DNA of 64,000 bases from Impatiens glandulifera (GCF_907164915.1 NC_061862.1:1364001-1428000), one strand, 5' to 3'; shown: positions 31,291 through 43,710, numbered from the stretch's first letter. Numbers and translations: made by a program. Notes: generated by a model not told the origin, from the sequence alone.

Positions 31291-32270
31291 TCAAACACAT
31301 GTCCCACTTTCTGAAGCTGGAGGAGGATGAAAAGCATAGCACAAGCAACCAAGAGCGTTTCTGTTGGCAATTTTTTTGACTTGAACCATTTGACAGCTGA
31401 CTGGACTACACCTTCGAAATAAGGTTTGTGAAGGTTTTTCTGGAGTTAGAAGTGCATCAATTGCAAAAGAGATGCCTTCCTTCACAAAGGCGTTCAAGAA
31501 GCAAGGCTACAATTAGAACATGTTGATCGTTCCGAGACAAAACTCCAGCTAAGACACTGTTACAACAAAATAAAAGTATCGTTATGCACTGTAAATAGTT
31601 TTAGTATGTGGTTGCTTCTTGAAAAAATGTCTTTTCACCTTGAAATGTTAGTGTCCCTTGACAATTCAAGCAGCATTTCAGGTTTGCTGAAATAAACAAA
31701 TTTATTGATAACATGTAGACTGCCACAACAAACAGATAAATTGGCACCCGAATTAACCACCTGCTCCCTCCAGGACAAAGAAGAAACACAAAATATAAAG
31801 CCATCAAAAGAGAAAAATCTGTAGAGAACTATTTTGAGACTATTTGATAACAACCTGGAGTAGGACAGGCAAAAGATCTTTACCGAACTTTTGGAAAAGA
31901 TCAGGTCGCTCGCTCAAAAATGCTTGCTTGTCCAAATTTATTTGAACATTTTGATTCCCCCCTAAGGCAGGGAGAAGTACATGAAGCAAACTTAGAACTT
32001 CATGAACCTGAACTGGCAAAACAGGAAGATGTGTTCTTATTCATTCTTAAGTTAAGGTGTTTGAGAAAGAAGAATATTCATAAAAAAAAAACAACACACC
32101 AGATTCTGGACCACAATATCCATCTTTCACTTGAGAGGGAGCTATTGCATGTGAAAGATCATATGTAGAAAATATGTCCTTAACCATGCCACTGATGTCG
32201 AGCTCAAAAAGCGTCTGAACAGGTCTGGTTGAACCAGAAGCAAGTTTCACAAAAAAGTCCAATTAGCCCA
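31291..32270 (-). pseudogene. HECT E3 ligase UPL4/UPL3-type gene fragment (armadillo region)
   Basis: UPL3/UPL4 are plant HECT-domain ubiquitin ligases with an N-terminal armadillo region. Four exon pieces lie in order on the minus strand. The first (32262-about 32106) reads FFVKLASGSTRPVQTLFELD and ISGMVKDIFSTYDLSHAI. The second (about 32011-31855) reads QVHEVLSLLHVLLPALGG and SERPDLFQKFGKDLLPVLLQ. The third (31760-31639) reads VVNSGANLSVCCGSLHVINK and FVYFSKPEMLLEL. The fourth (31556-about 31297) reads LAGVLSRNDQHVLIVAL, then FLNAFVKEGISFAIDALLTP. A one-base gain in a T run near 32253 shifts frame (LIGLF/VKLASG), and coding sequence is lost near 31500. The HECT domain is absent. The exon order, GT/AG edges and phases match a genomic, not cDNA, capture. 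Confidence 0.85.
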
Positions 32271-32501
32271 AAGAATGAGAAAATAAGAAACATATTATCA
32301 CAATAAATTAACCAAACAAATTAAAAGGTAATAAAAACAACAAGTTTATTCAATTCCAAAAATCCTCACATATTTAAAACAAATTTCATTAAATCTGAGA
32401 AGAAATAAAAAGTATCAAACCAACATTAAAATAATTAAACTTTATTCAATTTACAACTCAACTGTTATATCAAACAATCAAATAATTAAAAATAAAAGAA
32501 T

Positions 32502-32794
32502 TTACTCTGTTTCATTTCCCTCAATCCCACTGTTAAATTTTAAGAAAGGGATTTGTGTCTAGTAGATCCCAAAAATCTTGATACCAATAATCGATTTAAA
32601 AAAAAATTAAAATCCTTATAGTTACCTTGAGATATCAATAAAAGTCTTTATTCTTATGAAACGTTTCTTTGTATGCTCGTTGTAATACTCCTACAAAAGT
32701 AAAATTCACGATCTCAAATTAGTGAAATTCGAACCTGAAATTTGGTTAAAATTTAAACCCAAAATACTAGAAAAATATGATCAAGTTCTTCACG

Positions 32795-32858
<64 letters not shown>

Positions 32859-33012
32859 TAGTGATAGGTACCTTTCTGATCAGTGATCCACCCCTTTCTG
32901 CAGTGAACCACCCTTTATATAAACCACCATAGACTTTAACTGCAGCACCCGTGTTTACATTGATTTTTAATCTTCCCACTATTCCTTGGATTTCTTTTCC
33001 GCACAAAAACAT
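32502..33012 (-). CDS. Three-exon 77-residue genelet, intact reading frame (unknown function)
   Basis: The exons are 33012-32872, 32690-32626 and 32529-32502 on the minus strand, totalling 234 nt including the stop. Exon 1 starts MFLCGKEIQGIVGRLKINVN and ends ERGGSLIRK before GTACCT. Exon 2 follows 'tttgtag' and reads EYYNEHTKKRFIRIKTFIDI before GTAACT. Exon 3 follows 'ttaacag' and ends GIEGNETE-stop. All junctions are GT-AG and phases agree. Intron 1 holds an (AT)n tract (32796-32854). The protein is small and basic and I recognise no family. Six other copies of its promoter and first exon occur in the window. Upstream (33045-33180, reverse) are a telo-box and a TATA-like 'ctataag'. UPL4 exons begin 240 bp downstream on the same strand. 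Expression is unproven. Confidence 0.55.
32796..32854. repeat. (AT)n microsatellite inside genelet intron 1
   Basis: This is a run of about 59 bp of AT dinucleotides that forms part of the first intron of the 32502-33012 genelet. Confidence 0.95.
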
Positions 33013-34199
33013 TTTTGTCTGAGATTGTTTTAACATGCAATAAGAAGATGGTTCTTATAGATATTGAGGGATGAAAGATAGGGTAAAAGGCGGCCGACAT
33101 GAAACTAATTTGAGACTAGGGTTTCTCTTAGGCTCTTGTCCCATTTTATTAAAATATACTTAAGCCCTTATATAATTTATAATTAGTTAAAATTATCCCA
33201 AATTTATAATATTACATATTGGTACTAATAGTTTTGACAAGCTAGTTTGGACCAATTTGTTTTTAATTTTACTTAAAAACTATATAATTTTGTACGATAT
33301 TGAGGCATTAATTTATATGAAATAATATTTTGAAATATTTTATAATTATTATATATATTAACAAATTTAATAATATTTATTGGTTTAACTTCAAACCTTT
33401 CTAATATAAAATATTTAATTCAATTTCAGTTTAAACTAAGACATTCAAAATTCATACATCCAAAACATATAATTTCATTCAATTTAAAAGTACTCTCATT
33501 TCACTTCAAATATTTTCAATATAAATCCACGTCTAATAATGGAGTTATAGTTTGAAGACTTTATGACAAAATTAGAAATTATTAATAAATTTTAAATTAT
33601 TAGTTTTAAGTATATAATTAAAAACAGTTCATATTTTTAAATAAAATATATTTGGTTTGGTTTATTAAAATAAATTCAGTTTATTTAAAATAAAATGTTG
33701 AGGGCGGTGATTAAGAGGATTGAGGATTTGTTTTAGATAAAAAATTTAAACAGTAATAATATATAATTATAAAACAAATTTATTTTTTATTTAAAAATAA
33801 AAGTATTTTAGTATTTTGATTAAATAATGTTATAGATTATAGTAAATAAAATGATATTTAATTAGTGTTAGAAAATATTTTTAAAATCCAACAAAAATAA
33901 ATAAAAAAAACTCTTAGACTACATTTTGATTAGAGATCAATTATGAATCAAAATTTTACAAATAATTTATTATTTAAATTTATGACCGATTTACATATTT
34001 TTTCTATGCTGGTGGCGATTCGTTTTTCTATTCTTCTGGTAGCGCTTCGTTTATACAATCAATATAATGCTAGACTAAAAATTTATATTAATTACAAATT
34101 TTTAAAAAAGAAATCTCAAATTTATCGGTAAAATAATGGTTCTCAAATAGACCATCTCAATCTTGTTGGGTTATTCATTCAGCATATTCGTCCTCATTG

Positions 34200-35540
34200 C
34201 ATCAACATTTCTCTCGTGGAACCTTATTTTGTTGGCATTTATTTTGTACCTCCAATCCTCCCACTTTGTCTTCATGTGTCTTAAAGTGTCGTCTCGATAA
34301 CTCTCAATAGCGTCTAAATCAAATTTATCCTTAAATATAAACGATTTATAATAAATTAATGATTAATTTCAAACAAAAATTTATATTAAAAATGATTAAT
34401 TTTCGATTAAGGACTATCACAGATGATCTAAGGTGGTGGGGTGAGGTGACGCCAATGAACTGTGCAATGGGGATAATATTATTCTCTCGAATAGTGGCCC
34501 CCAAATGCCAACTCCATAAACCCATATTTTTTCAGCACAACTTCATTTGAATTAGGTCAAATATGACTCGCACTTTTTCTCCACTAGTTGTCAAGTTGGT
34601 CAATTCGAAGTTTTTGTTGCTTCCTTGCCTTCTCTGGGAACTGGAAGACTCTGTATTTGTTCCTTCATTAGTGAATGGTGCGGGATTATCAAGATTGTGC
34701 ACATCCTCAGGTGTAGACATGTAATCCTCAAACAGATCATCAACTAGAGTCTGTGATGAAGAGTCACGCGTATTTTTTTCTTCCTAAGGAAATTGAGCTG
34801 TAACTGCAAAATTCCTAACTGAAAGCTCTTCAGAGGTGACATTTATACCTGAAAGAAAAAACGATAACAAAAAAAATAAACATCAACATTTGAACAATAT
34901 TGAACAATAATAAAAAAAATTAGTAATATTATATTCCAACCCGGTTTATTACCAATGTCTTTAGCATAGAATATTTGTTTGGCTCATTTTGATATTGACA
35001 CTTTCGTTTACGATTTATGCTAACAAATCTGTATTTATCAATTTGATCTCTCGTAGCTCCGAAATGTACATCATACCAAATGCACTTAAATACCACCTTC
35101 ACTTCCGCTTAGAAGCCTTTAGAAGATAAAATCATAGAGTTTATCACACCAAGTAAATTCGGGCAACTACGCTACTTCAGCGACTAGAGACATTCAATAA
35201 CTCTTCTCAATCTTTGTTCATACCCGTTGACATATGCGGAAACTAAAATTAACAATTCTTTATTATGTCAAATAATCTTTACATTTGTTTGCCACAAACT
35301 GAGTGTCTTATTTTTCAAGTCCAACAATCGACTGAAAACAAAATACCGAATAGACTCAAGAAGAACTTTTATCGTCTACTTTTTCAGAATCAGATATGTA
35401 TTGAAAATTGAGGACACCCAAAACGAACTTGCATCGTCTACTTCCTCAAAATAAGTTATCGATCAAAAATGAGAAGACACATGACGAACTTTTATCGTTT
35501 ACTTCATAAAAAATTATAATTTATAATTCATTAATAATTT
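34200..35540 (-). pseudogene. CACTA fragment, copy 2: DUF4216 then Transposase_24-like
   Basis: This is near-identical to 2232-3560. In reverse, 35130-34930 encodes VVFKCIWYDVHFGATRDQ-type DUF4216 sequence. 34720-34400 encodes MSTPEDVHNLDNPAPFTN, SSSSQRRQGSNKNFELTNLT and SGEKVRVIFDLIQMKLC-stop. About 34340-34200 gives DKFDLDAIESYRDDTLRHMK and TKWEDWRYKINANKIRFHER. The last segment's W..WR signature supports the Transposase_24 call. Copy 2 ends at 35540 where a copia fragment begins. Confidence 0.62.
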
Positions 35541-36519
35541 TTGGCTAGAGTATCGTAGTCTTGCATCAACTGTTTGTGAATTGCAATGGATATCGTACCT
35601 ACTCTCGGATATGAGCGTCAAATTACAAATTCTCATTCCTCTTTGGTGCGACAACCAGGCTGCAATTCATATTACTCAAAATCCTGTCTTTCATGAGCGT
35701 ACCAAACACATTGACATCAATTGTCATGTACTTCGTGACAAATATAAAACAAACTTTATTGATCTTCGGCATATCTCAACAAAAAATCAAGTTGCGGATA
35801 TTTTTACTAAGGCTTTGGATGGTACCCAATTTGATGATCTACGTTTCAAGCTTTATCTACAAGATTTTCATCTTGAGGGAGGAGTGTAAAGAATTATTAT
35901 CGTTTTATTATTACTGTTTTTAACATTCTCATTTTGTATTTACTTCATAACTTGAGGGACTTGTTTGTTTAGTTTGTTAGTATTTATAACGAGAAAGCTC
36001 TCAAAGAGAAAACATGAGTGTTCTAATCTCTCAAAACCTAATATCTAAAGCTCTTAACTATTCTTCTAATCTCTTAAAACCTAATCTCTAAAGATCTCAA
36101 CTATTCTCCATTTATGTTGATAGTTACAAATATAAAACAGACTTTATTGATCTTCGACATATCTCAACAAAAAATCAAGTTGCGGATATTTTTACTAAAG
36201 CTTTGGATGGTACCCAATTTAATGATCTACGTTCCGAGCTTTATCTACAACATTTTCATCTTGAAGGAGGAGTGTAAAAAATTATTACCGTTTTATTATT
36301 ACTGTTTTTATCATTCTCATTTTGTATTTACCTCATAACTTAAGGGACTTGTTTGTTTAGTTTGTTAGTATTTATAATGAGAAAGCTCTCAAAGAGAAAA
36401 CATGAGTTTTCTAATCTCTCAAAACCTAATCTCTAAAGGTCTTAAATATTCTTCTAATCTCTCAAAAAACAAATCTCTAAAGATCTATACAATTCTCCAT
36501 TTCTGTTGATTGTTTAACA
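35541..36519 (+). mobile_element. Ty1-copia 3' end with tandemly duplicated RNase H tail and LTR
   Basis: The RNase H C-terminus is followed by a polypurine tract (gagggaggag), then LTR 35885-36128 (TGTAAAGAATT...TTACA). Then comes a second copy of the last about 47 RNase H codons and a second LTR (36273-36519, TGTAAAAAATT...TTAACA). The period is 388 bp. The join (acaaatataaaac) is shared by the LTR end and the RNase H sequence, which suggests microhomology-mediated tandem duplication. The 5' side is truncated at 35541. Confidence 0.85.
35545..35889 (+). pseudogene. Copia RNase H C-terminal fragment
   Basis: Ribonuclease H of Ty1-copia degrades the RNA strand during reverse transcription. 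The frame reads EYRSLASTVCELQWISYLLS, then IPLWCDNQAAIHITQNPVFH, then ERTKHIDINCHVLRDKY and STKNQVADIFTKALDG. It ends FHLEGGV-stop overlapping the LTR start. The (D)NQAAIHI.QNPVFHERTKHI.. motif is diagnostic of plant copia. The upstream part is absent. Confidence 0.92.
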
Positions 36520-36581
36520 TAGTGTATATATAAGAATGATAGGGCATCGAAAGTAATACCATGAATCCTATGTGGCCTAAA

Positions 36582-36697
<116 letters not shown>

Positions 36698-36719
36698 CGT
36701 ATAAATATAATCTCAAACT

Positions 36720-37236
36720 CAAAACACGTCATAATTATTAAATTATTTATCTCTCTCAAACCTCTCCGGCGAAAATAATCTCTCAACTCAAAATCTTAGC
36801 TCATGTTTTTTTTTTTAAATCTAGTTATACATAACATTTATTTTATTTATTATTTGTATGATAACAAACTTATTGATGTTTATACATCACCTTTATTCTA
36901 TTTATTATTTGTATGATAACGAACCTATTATTGTTTAATGCTCATGAAACCAGTAATGAGAACATCGCAGTAGATAAAGCATTGAACAAATTGTCCTCCG
37001 TTGAACCCCAAAGTTATCGATTTTTGTTGGGAGGTGGTCCAAATGTTTTTATTACATTTTTATAAAAACGTCCAAAAATGTGCATTTCGGGAGAAAAATG
37101 TTTCAAAAGTGTTATATTGGTTGAGCCCACAAAGATGGCCTCCCTACAAATCACATTAATTTAAAACATACACTACTTGGTATTTTAATAGATATACGCA
37201 TTTTTTATTGGAAAATGTTTTGAGAAAACTTTTTAC
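36720..37236. other. Non-coding interval
   Basis: No gene is seen. A 41-bp tandem motif (catcacctttattctatttattatttgtatgataac, degenerate) occurs twice at about 36835-36925. Sequence near 37040-37120 (aaaaacgtccaaaaatgtgc) resembles 26735-26790. Confidence 0.5.
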
Positions 37237-37790
37237 TTACTTTTGATCGAGCTCTTTAGAAAAAGCCAAATCTGTGAATTGTTGTTCTTTGTTTGTTATT
37301 TTACCTAACTTTTTGGCCACGATGTTCATATAAGGGGATATAAGGACCACCGGAAGTCTGTTAATCTTTCTCTTCGGATGGTATTTAATATTTACACATC
37401 CCTTATCTTCAATATCTTTAGAATCTTTACTTAAAGATTCACAATCAACATAGTCTTCATTATCTACAGTGTCCACATTTGTTGCCTTTGAAGGGTCTTC
37501 CATATTTACACAACCATCTTCATTAGGAGAAGCCATCGAAGGACTATTAATTTTAAGGTCTTCACTATCTACAGTGTCCCCATATGTCTCCTTTAAAGGG
37601 TCTTTCATATTTACACAACCTTCTTCATTAGGCTCAACCATTTGGGGACTATTAATTTTAAGGTCTTCACTATCTATAGTGTCCATCTACCGCATTTGGA
37701 GGGTCTTCCGTATTTACACAACCCTCTTCATTATGCTCAATCATCGGGGGAATTTTATTTGTAAGGTCTTCATTCACATTGATTTTTTTA
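37237..37790 (-). pseudogene. Acidic tandem-repeat ORF ending in an Ulp1-transposon-like segment
   Basis: A minus-strand frame (37686-37237) with an extension to about 37790 after a shift contains about four repeats of roughly 37 residues. They have the form TVDSEDLKINSPSMASPNED then GCVNMEDPSK. After them comes HPKRKINRLPVVLISPYM and NKEQQFTDLAFSKELDQK. The 'R.P..L.SPY....TN.E' arrangement resembles the region ahead of the Ulp1-type protease domain in plant transposon-derived proteins. That is a weak, memory-based match, and the protease domain itself is not present. It is probably a transposon-derived fragment. Confidence 0.45.
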
Positions 37791-38158
37791 ATTTTCCTCA
37801 AATTTTACCTATAAATCTATCCTTTCATGTTAGTGAAGATGTCACTTAGTACTTCCTTAATAATAATAATAATAATAATAATAATATTTACACAAATATA
37901 TATCCTATATCCGTGGTATATATATATATATATAAAGGAGTGATAGGAGAAAGAAATTTGAGAGAGGGAATGTGAGAGAGAATGGTTGGAAAAATTGGAA
38001 AAAGAGAAAAGTGGAAAGAAAGAGAGAAAAGAGAGAAATTATTTGATTTTTTCAGCCAATCCACACATCATTCTCTATTATTCCCTCACCCAAATTCCCT
38101 CCAAATCTATATATATATATATATATATATAATAATTGATTTTTAAAAGTATTATATA

Positions 38159-38206
<48 letters not shown>

Positions 38207-41200
38207 TAAAATATTTGTTATCCTAAAAACTTGATATTAACATGATTTCAAATATATTTTTTAAAATTTGAACTTTTCAATTATCTTATTATATTTAAAA
38301 AAAAAAACAATATTAACCAATTAAGTTAAGTTTTTTTTATTAATTATAACTTAAAAATATTATATATATTTATATTATTTTATTTATTTATTAATTTTAA
38401 CGTTAAAATATTATATTATTTTATAAAAATGTTAAAATATTTAAATTTAGTGAATATAACAACCAAAATAAATCATTATATATATACATTTTATTTGTTG
38501 GTGAAAAATATGAATGATAATATATAGATATTTTACTATTAATTTTTTTTTTTAAAAGTATTTACTTTTTAAAAAAAAATTAAAATAGTGATATAATTAT
38601 AGATTATATATTAGGGTATTAATTATTAATTGATTTTTTTAATAAAAAGTTACCATTATTGTAAAAATCTTACATAATATTTATATTTTTATTTAAAAAC
38701 CATACCACAATAAAGTCTCACTTTTTTTTCTTTTTTTATATATATATATTCACATAATCCAGCTTTTTTTACTTCTCTTTTTACATATTCATATAATCCC
38801 AACTTAATTGTTAATCTCAACTTATATTATGTCAATTGTTAATCTCAACTTAGATTATATGTCAATTGTTAATCATATATTATGTTAATTGTTAATAATG
38901 TTTAAATCTTTATTTACAATGATAGTTACTTTTGATTATATATATGAGTAATTTAGTATTATTCTAATTTATTTATTATAAAAAAATATTAAAGTGTTTT
39001 TTTAGTGTAATTTTAATTTTTATAATGTAATTTTGAAAATAAATTTTAAAATAATATAAATAACATGCAACTATTTGTTTTTACATTGTATAGATTAAAT
39101 TATTAGAAATTAATAATAATGATATAATCTGGAAATAAATTAATGATTAAAATATTTTTATTTATTTTAAAATAATAAATAACTTTTGTAAAAAAAAAAA
39201 TTAACATAATTTTATAACCTTAATTTTTATTTTTTTAAGGAATTAAACTTAACTATTTAACCAAATGTATAACATGTGCAAGAACCCAGAAACTTAGAGT
39301 TAGTATCTATCTCTAATTTTGGCTAGACTAGAAGAGAGATTAAACGTTTGAATAAGTTATTCTCTTAACTGGATTTTCAACACTTCATACTATATAATAT
39401 AGTATATTTTAAATTAAAATAGAATATAAAATTTTATATTAATTTATTGGTTAAAATTTATTCTAATAAAACTATTTCAGTCATCTTGTGTTTAAAAAAT
39501 TAATACGAATATATATATTTTCAACTCAATATGTGCTTAAGTGATAAAAATTAGTGTTTAAAAAAATAAATATGATGAGCTCGATTTTTATTTACAACCG
39601 TGCCTCAAGTTGAAGTGATGTCATAATGGATAGTTTCTAAATTTTAAAAAAAATATTATACACTCTAATTTAATACATTATTTTTGTTTTTTAATATCAT
39701 ACCTTTTAGAATATATTAAAATATTAGAGTTAAATTAGAATTAAAGTAGACTTAAAAATAATTGTGATAAACTTAAAATAAATGAAAGAGAAAATAATAT
39801 ATAAATGGAGAGGATGCAATTAATAATTTAAAAAGTAATGTCAAAACCTATTAACAACTAATATAATTATTATTATTTTTAAAAAGTACAATCGTGTAAA
39901 TCATATTCTCTACATATTATTATTACTTTAAACTACCTATGTAAGGTGAGTTGTAATTTAAACTTTATTTAATTTTTTTTGTTATTCATATATATAAAAA
40001 GGACAGATTCAAAAATTATCGTTAAGGTGGGCTTAAAGAAAAATTAAAATGGGTTAAAAAATAAATTTAAATGAGATTAAATAATATAATGAAAAAAATA
40101 TAGATTTAATAAGGTATAAACATGAGTTTAGTTTTTTTTAGATTTATAAAAGAAAATAATGAATAAAAAAAAAAAAAAAAAATGAATGAGCCATATCCAT
40201 TTTCTACTATAACAAAATATTATTTTTTATTATAGCATAGATAATTCCGAGAAGCTTAATTCTTATATAAGGGAATATTAAAAAATATATATTTTGAAAT
40301 TGAAAAAAATTTAATAAAACAAAATTTTAATTAAGTTTCCATATAATAAAATATAATATAATATTTCAAATTTAATTTGTAACATGTAAATAATAATAAT
40401 AAACTTTTCAAAAATAATTAATTTTTATTAAAAGACTCTCTTATATATGTTTTTATTGAACATCAAATTCATTCATGTAATCATTATTAAGGCGGATTTA
40501 TAAAAAAAAATATAAAATAATATTTGGAAAAAATATTAAAAAATAAATAATATGTAACTGACAAAATTTATAAGATATAATTTAGAAACGGATGAAAGTA
40601 TGTATTATATAAATAATAATATTATTATTATTTTTGAAAGAGTGAAACTACTTTAACATTAATTATTTAAATAAAATAATTATTTATTATAAAATATTAT
40701 TTGAATATAATGAAAATAAATAAATTTAAAAGATAAAAAGTAACCACAAATTACAAAAATATTAAAAATTATATCTGACAAATTCTAAAATATAATTAAA
40801 ATCCAAATAATCATTCAAATCAAACCAAAATAAAATAAATATATCTAACCTCTTCTTTTTTTAAATATAATTAAAATCCAAATAATCATTCAAATCAAAC
40901 AAAAATAAAATAAATATATCTAACATCTTCTTTCTCTCTATCTCAAACAAGGCTTAAAATAACTTCAAATTGCATTCTTATACACATCCCTCTTAACTTG
41001 TTATGTCCGTGCCCCTGTATATAAATTGTTATTGTAATTAGGTTATACATATGAAATTGATGGTTTTTGAATATATTATTTTGTATTAATAGTTTGAAGT
41101 TTATTTTTATTATATAAATGAAGATTTTGAGAGAATTAAAATAAAATTTATTTATTTATTATTATTGTTATTATTATTTGTATGTATTTTTATGATATTT

Positions 41201-41831
41201 GTTATGTATTGGTCCAAGTTTAAGATTTAGTACTCATAAATTTTAGTTTACAAAAAGATAAATTTAGATAATAAATTATTTTTAGAGTTTTATTCATAAT
41301 TGGTCTCTAATCAAATGAACTCTTAAGAGTTTTTTTATTTGTTTTTTTTTTATAAAAAACCAGCACTAATCAAACATTAATTTTGCCGCTCAATATTTTT
41401 CTAATAAACTGAGTTTATTTTAATAAACCCAAACCGAAGTGGTTTTTATTTTAAAAATATGGTCTATTTTTATATAAAGTATTATAACATTATATATTTC
41501 AAAATAATAATTTATAATTAATTAATAATTTCTTCTTTCCTTATCGTCTTAAAACTATACTATACGTTACAATTATAGGTCAATTTCTATTAAAAATATT
41601 TAACAGTTGTTTTATATATGATAAAAAATGGTTTGATCTAAAAGTTGAATGAAATACAGTAATTTTTTTTATATAGAATGAAATTACATGTTTTTGAGGT
41701 ATGAGTTTTGAATGTACAAGTTACAGCTAATATTTAATTAAAAATATGCTATATTATAAGTTTAGGATCAAGTTTAAATAATTATAAGTTATGTAAGGAC
41801 TTAAGTGTAAAAATGGGACAGAATCCTAAGA

Positions 41832-41948
41832 GAAACCCTAAACTCCAATTAGTCTCCCCCGCCGCCTTTTACCCTATTTTCATCTTTCAAAATCTATAAA
41901 AGCCCTCTTCTATTGTTAAAACAACCTCAGACAAAACCTCAACAAAAA
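41832..41948 (+). promoter_or_regulatory. Genelet promoter: telo-box and TATA box
   Basis: AAACCCTAA at about 41833 and TATAAAAG at 41895-41902 are followed by 'gttaaaacaacctcagac' and ATG at 41949. The layout is the same as at 17330-17447. Confidence 0.6.
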
Positions 41949-42077
41949 ATGTTTAGGTTCATAAAGGAAATTCAAGGAGTCCTGGGAGGATTAAAAATCA
42001 ATGTAAGTATGATTGCTGCAGTTGACGTTTATGATTGTTTATATAAATTACATAGCCCAGATTATCTCCATATCTAG
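41949..42077 (+). CDS. 42-residue genelet ORF, subfamily B copy 2 (unknown function)
   Basis: The ORF starts MFRFIKEIQGVLGGLKIN and ends HSPDYLHI before TAG. It is the same length as the other forward copies. An exon-3-like segment (GNGQMKQ or, in the ancestral frame, EWANETEQ) follows the acceptor 'tttctcaatag' near 42172. Family unknown. Confidence 0.4.
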   Translation: MFRFIKEIQGVLGGLKINVSMIAAVDVYDCLYKLHSPDYLHI

Positions 42078-43188
42078 CAAGGTAACTATTTAAACCTCAA
42101 TTTTCTTTAAATCGATTCAGTTTAAATTCTTTTATAACTTTGATTACTGATCATTTTTTTTATTTCTCAATAGGGAATGGGCAAATGAAACAGAGCAGAG
42201 TGATACATAGAGCATGAGAAAATGATATTTCAAATATTGATTGTTTGTTTTCTCAAAATATAAAGGCTCGTCATCTATAGTTATAAAATATGTCAAAATA
42301 AATTAATAGACAATGTTGAAATTGAAATGTATTATTGATTGCTTTATTTTTATTTATTTGAATGTTTCATGTAATATTCAACTGAATTGAACAAGTTTAA
42401 TTTATTTATAAATTTATATTTCGATGAAGTTGGATTGATGCATTTTTTACTTTCTGAAATTTATTTTAAATATGTAAGGATTTATGGAATTTTTGACTAA
42501 TTTATTGTGATAATATGCTTCTTATTTTCTCAGTCTTTGAAATATAATATTTGAGACTAAAACTGAATTTAATATTTCACTATTTTCGAACTGAAAAATA
42601 TACTTTTCATATTGAACAGCATCCAAACAAGACACAAATATGAACCATTATACAAGTGTGCAATTGTTGTAGATTAAACTACAATTTAAATTAATATGTT
42701 TAATCATTCCAACATGTAGATATTTCTTAATTGATTAATTAAAAAGATTATATAAAGAATTATTTTTCATATAATTTAAATTTTAAATTTTATATTCTTT
42801 ATTAAAGAAATACAATATTTTATTTTATTTAAAAAAAAGAAATGAGTCGAAAGTATGAGGGAAAATTAAAGGTAGTGTTAATTTGTCAAATTTACTTCCT
42901 TACTTGAAATAATATTTTGTTTATACCTACATTTACATATATTTAAATTTAAGTATTTTTATTTAAAATCCACCTAAGATTTCAACGTGTGTTTAAAATT
43001 AAATGAAATTATTGAATCTTAATAAAAAAATAAAAATAAAAATAAAATTATTATTTAAAAATGTTTGATATAAAATTATCAGTTAATTTTAATAATTATG
43101 AATAAAAAATATTAATCTTGTTAGAAAATAAAAAAATAATAATTTGAAAATATTTTATATCAATTTATTTTATAATAAAATAAGTTAA

Positions 43189-43194
<6 letters not shown>

Positions 43195-43257
<63 letters not shown>
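43195..43257. repeat. (AT)n microsatellite
   Basis: AT run at the distal part of the genelet unit, equivalent in position to that at 4732-4815. Confidence 0.95.
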
Positions 43258-43264
<7 letters not shown>

Positions 43265-43521
43265 AAAATTTAATAATAAGTTTGTCTGGTTTAACAATGT
43301 TTCAAACAACCTCAACCTCTGATTCAATTCATTATTTTAAACACACATATAAACTTATACGCATAAACAATTTTTACATACATGTAAGGTAAATTTGACA
43401 GCTTGAGTCAAGTTAAGAATAAAAAGAAAAAGTAGAATAAGTTCTGGTAAGCAATGAACGAAAAGAATTCCACTTTACTTCACTAGATACACATAGGTAG
43501 TATTATGGTTTAATCTATTAG

Positions 43522-43710
43522 TTGAAGTATTCAAATGAGCACATTAGTAAAATGATAATTGTTTCTGATATTAACTCTAACTCTGCAAATGAATTACAGA
43601 ATTTTGGTGAAGGCCAAGTACTTCATTATGAATGGGTCAGAAATATGAGCCACATCTTGACTAGTTCCTTGACGAGTTCAACACAAAGAATGGAGGTCAA
43701 CCTGGGGTGA
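43522..43710 (+). pseudogene. Short unknown coding remnant in block B
   Basis: The frame reads YSNEHISKMIIVSDINSNSA, NELQNFGEGQVLHYEWV and RNMSHILTSSLTSSTQRMEV. The paralogous stretch at 18974-19140 has the same sequence with a frame-breaking change after 'ELQN'. The HYEWV segment is vaguely like a BRCT-type core, but the resemblance is too short to name. It may be a captured exon. Confidence 0.3.

Larger units (their letters stand above)
32490..33990 (-). repeat. Inverted block B copy containing the intact genelet
   Basis: In reverse complement, 33990-33040 follows the block B order seen at 41270-41940. Shared landmarks are the 'gattagagatcaattatgaa' region, 'ttgagggcggtgattaagag' and 'aggcggc' with the telo-box 'agagaaaccctag'. 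The genelet then follows. Divergence from the forward copies is much larger than among those copies, so this is an older or different subfamily. Confidence 0.7.
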
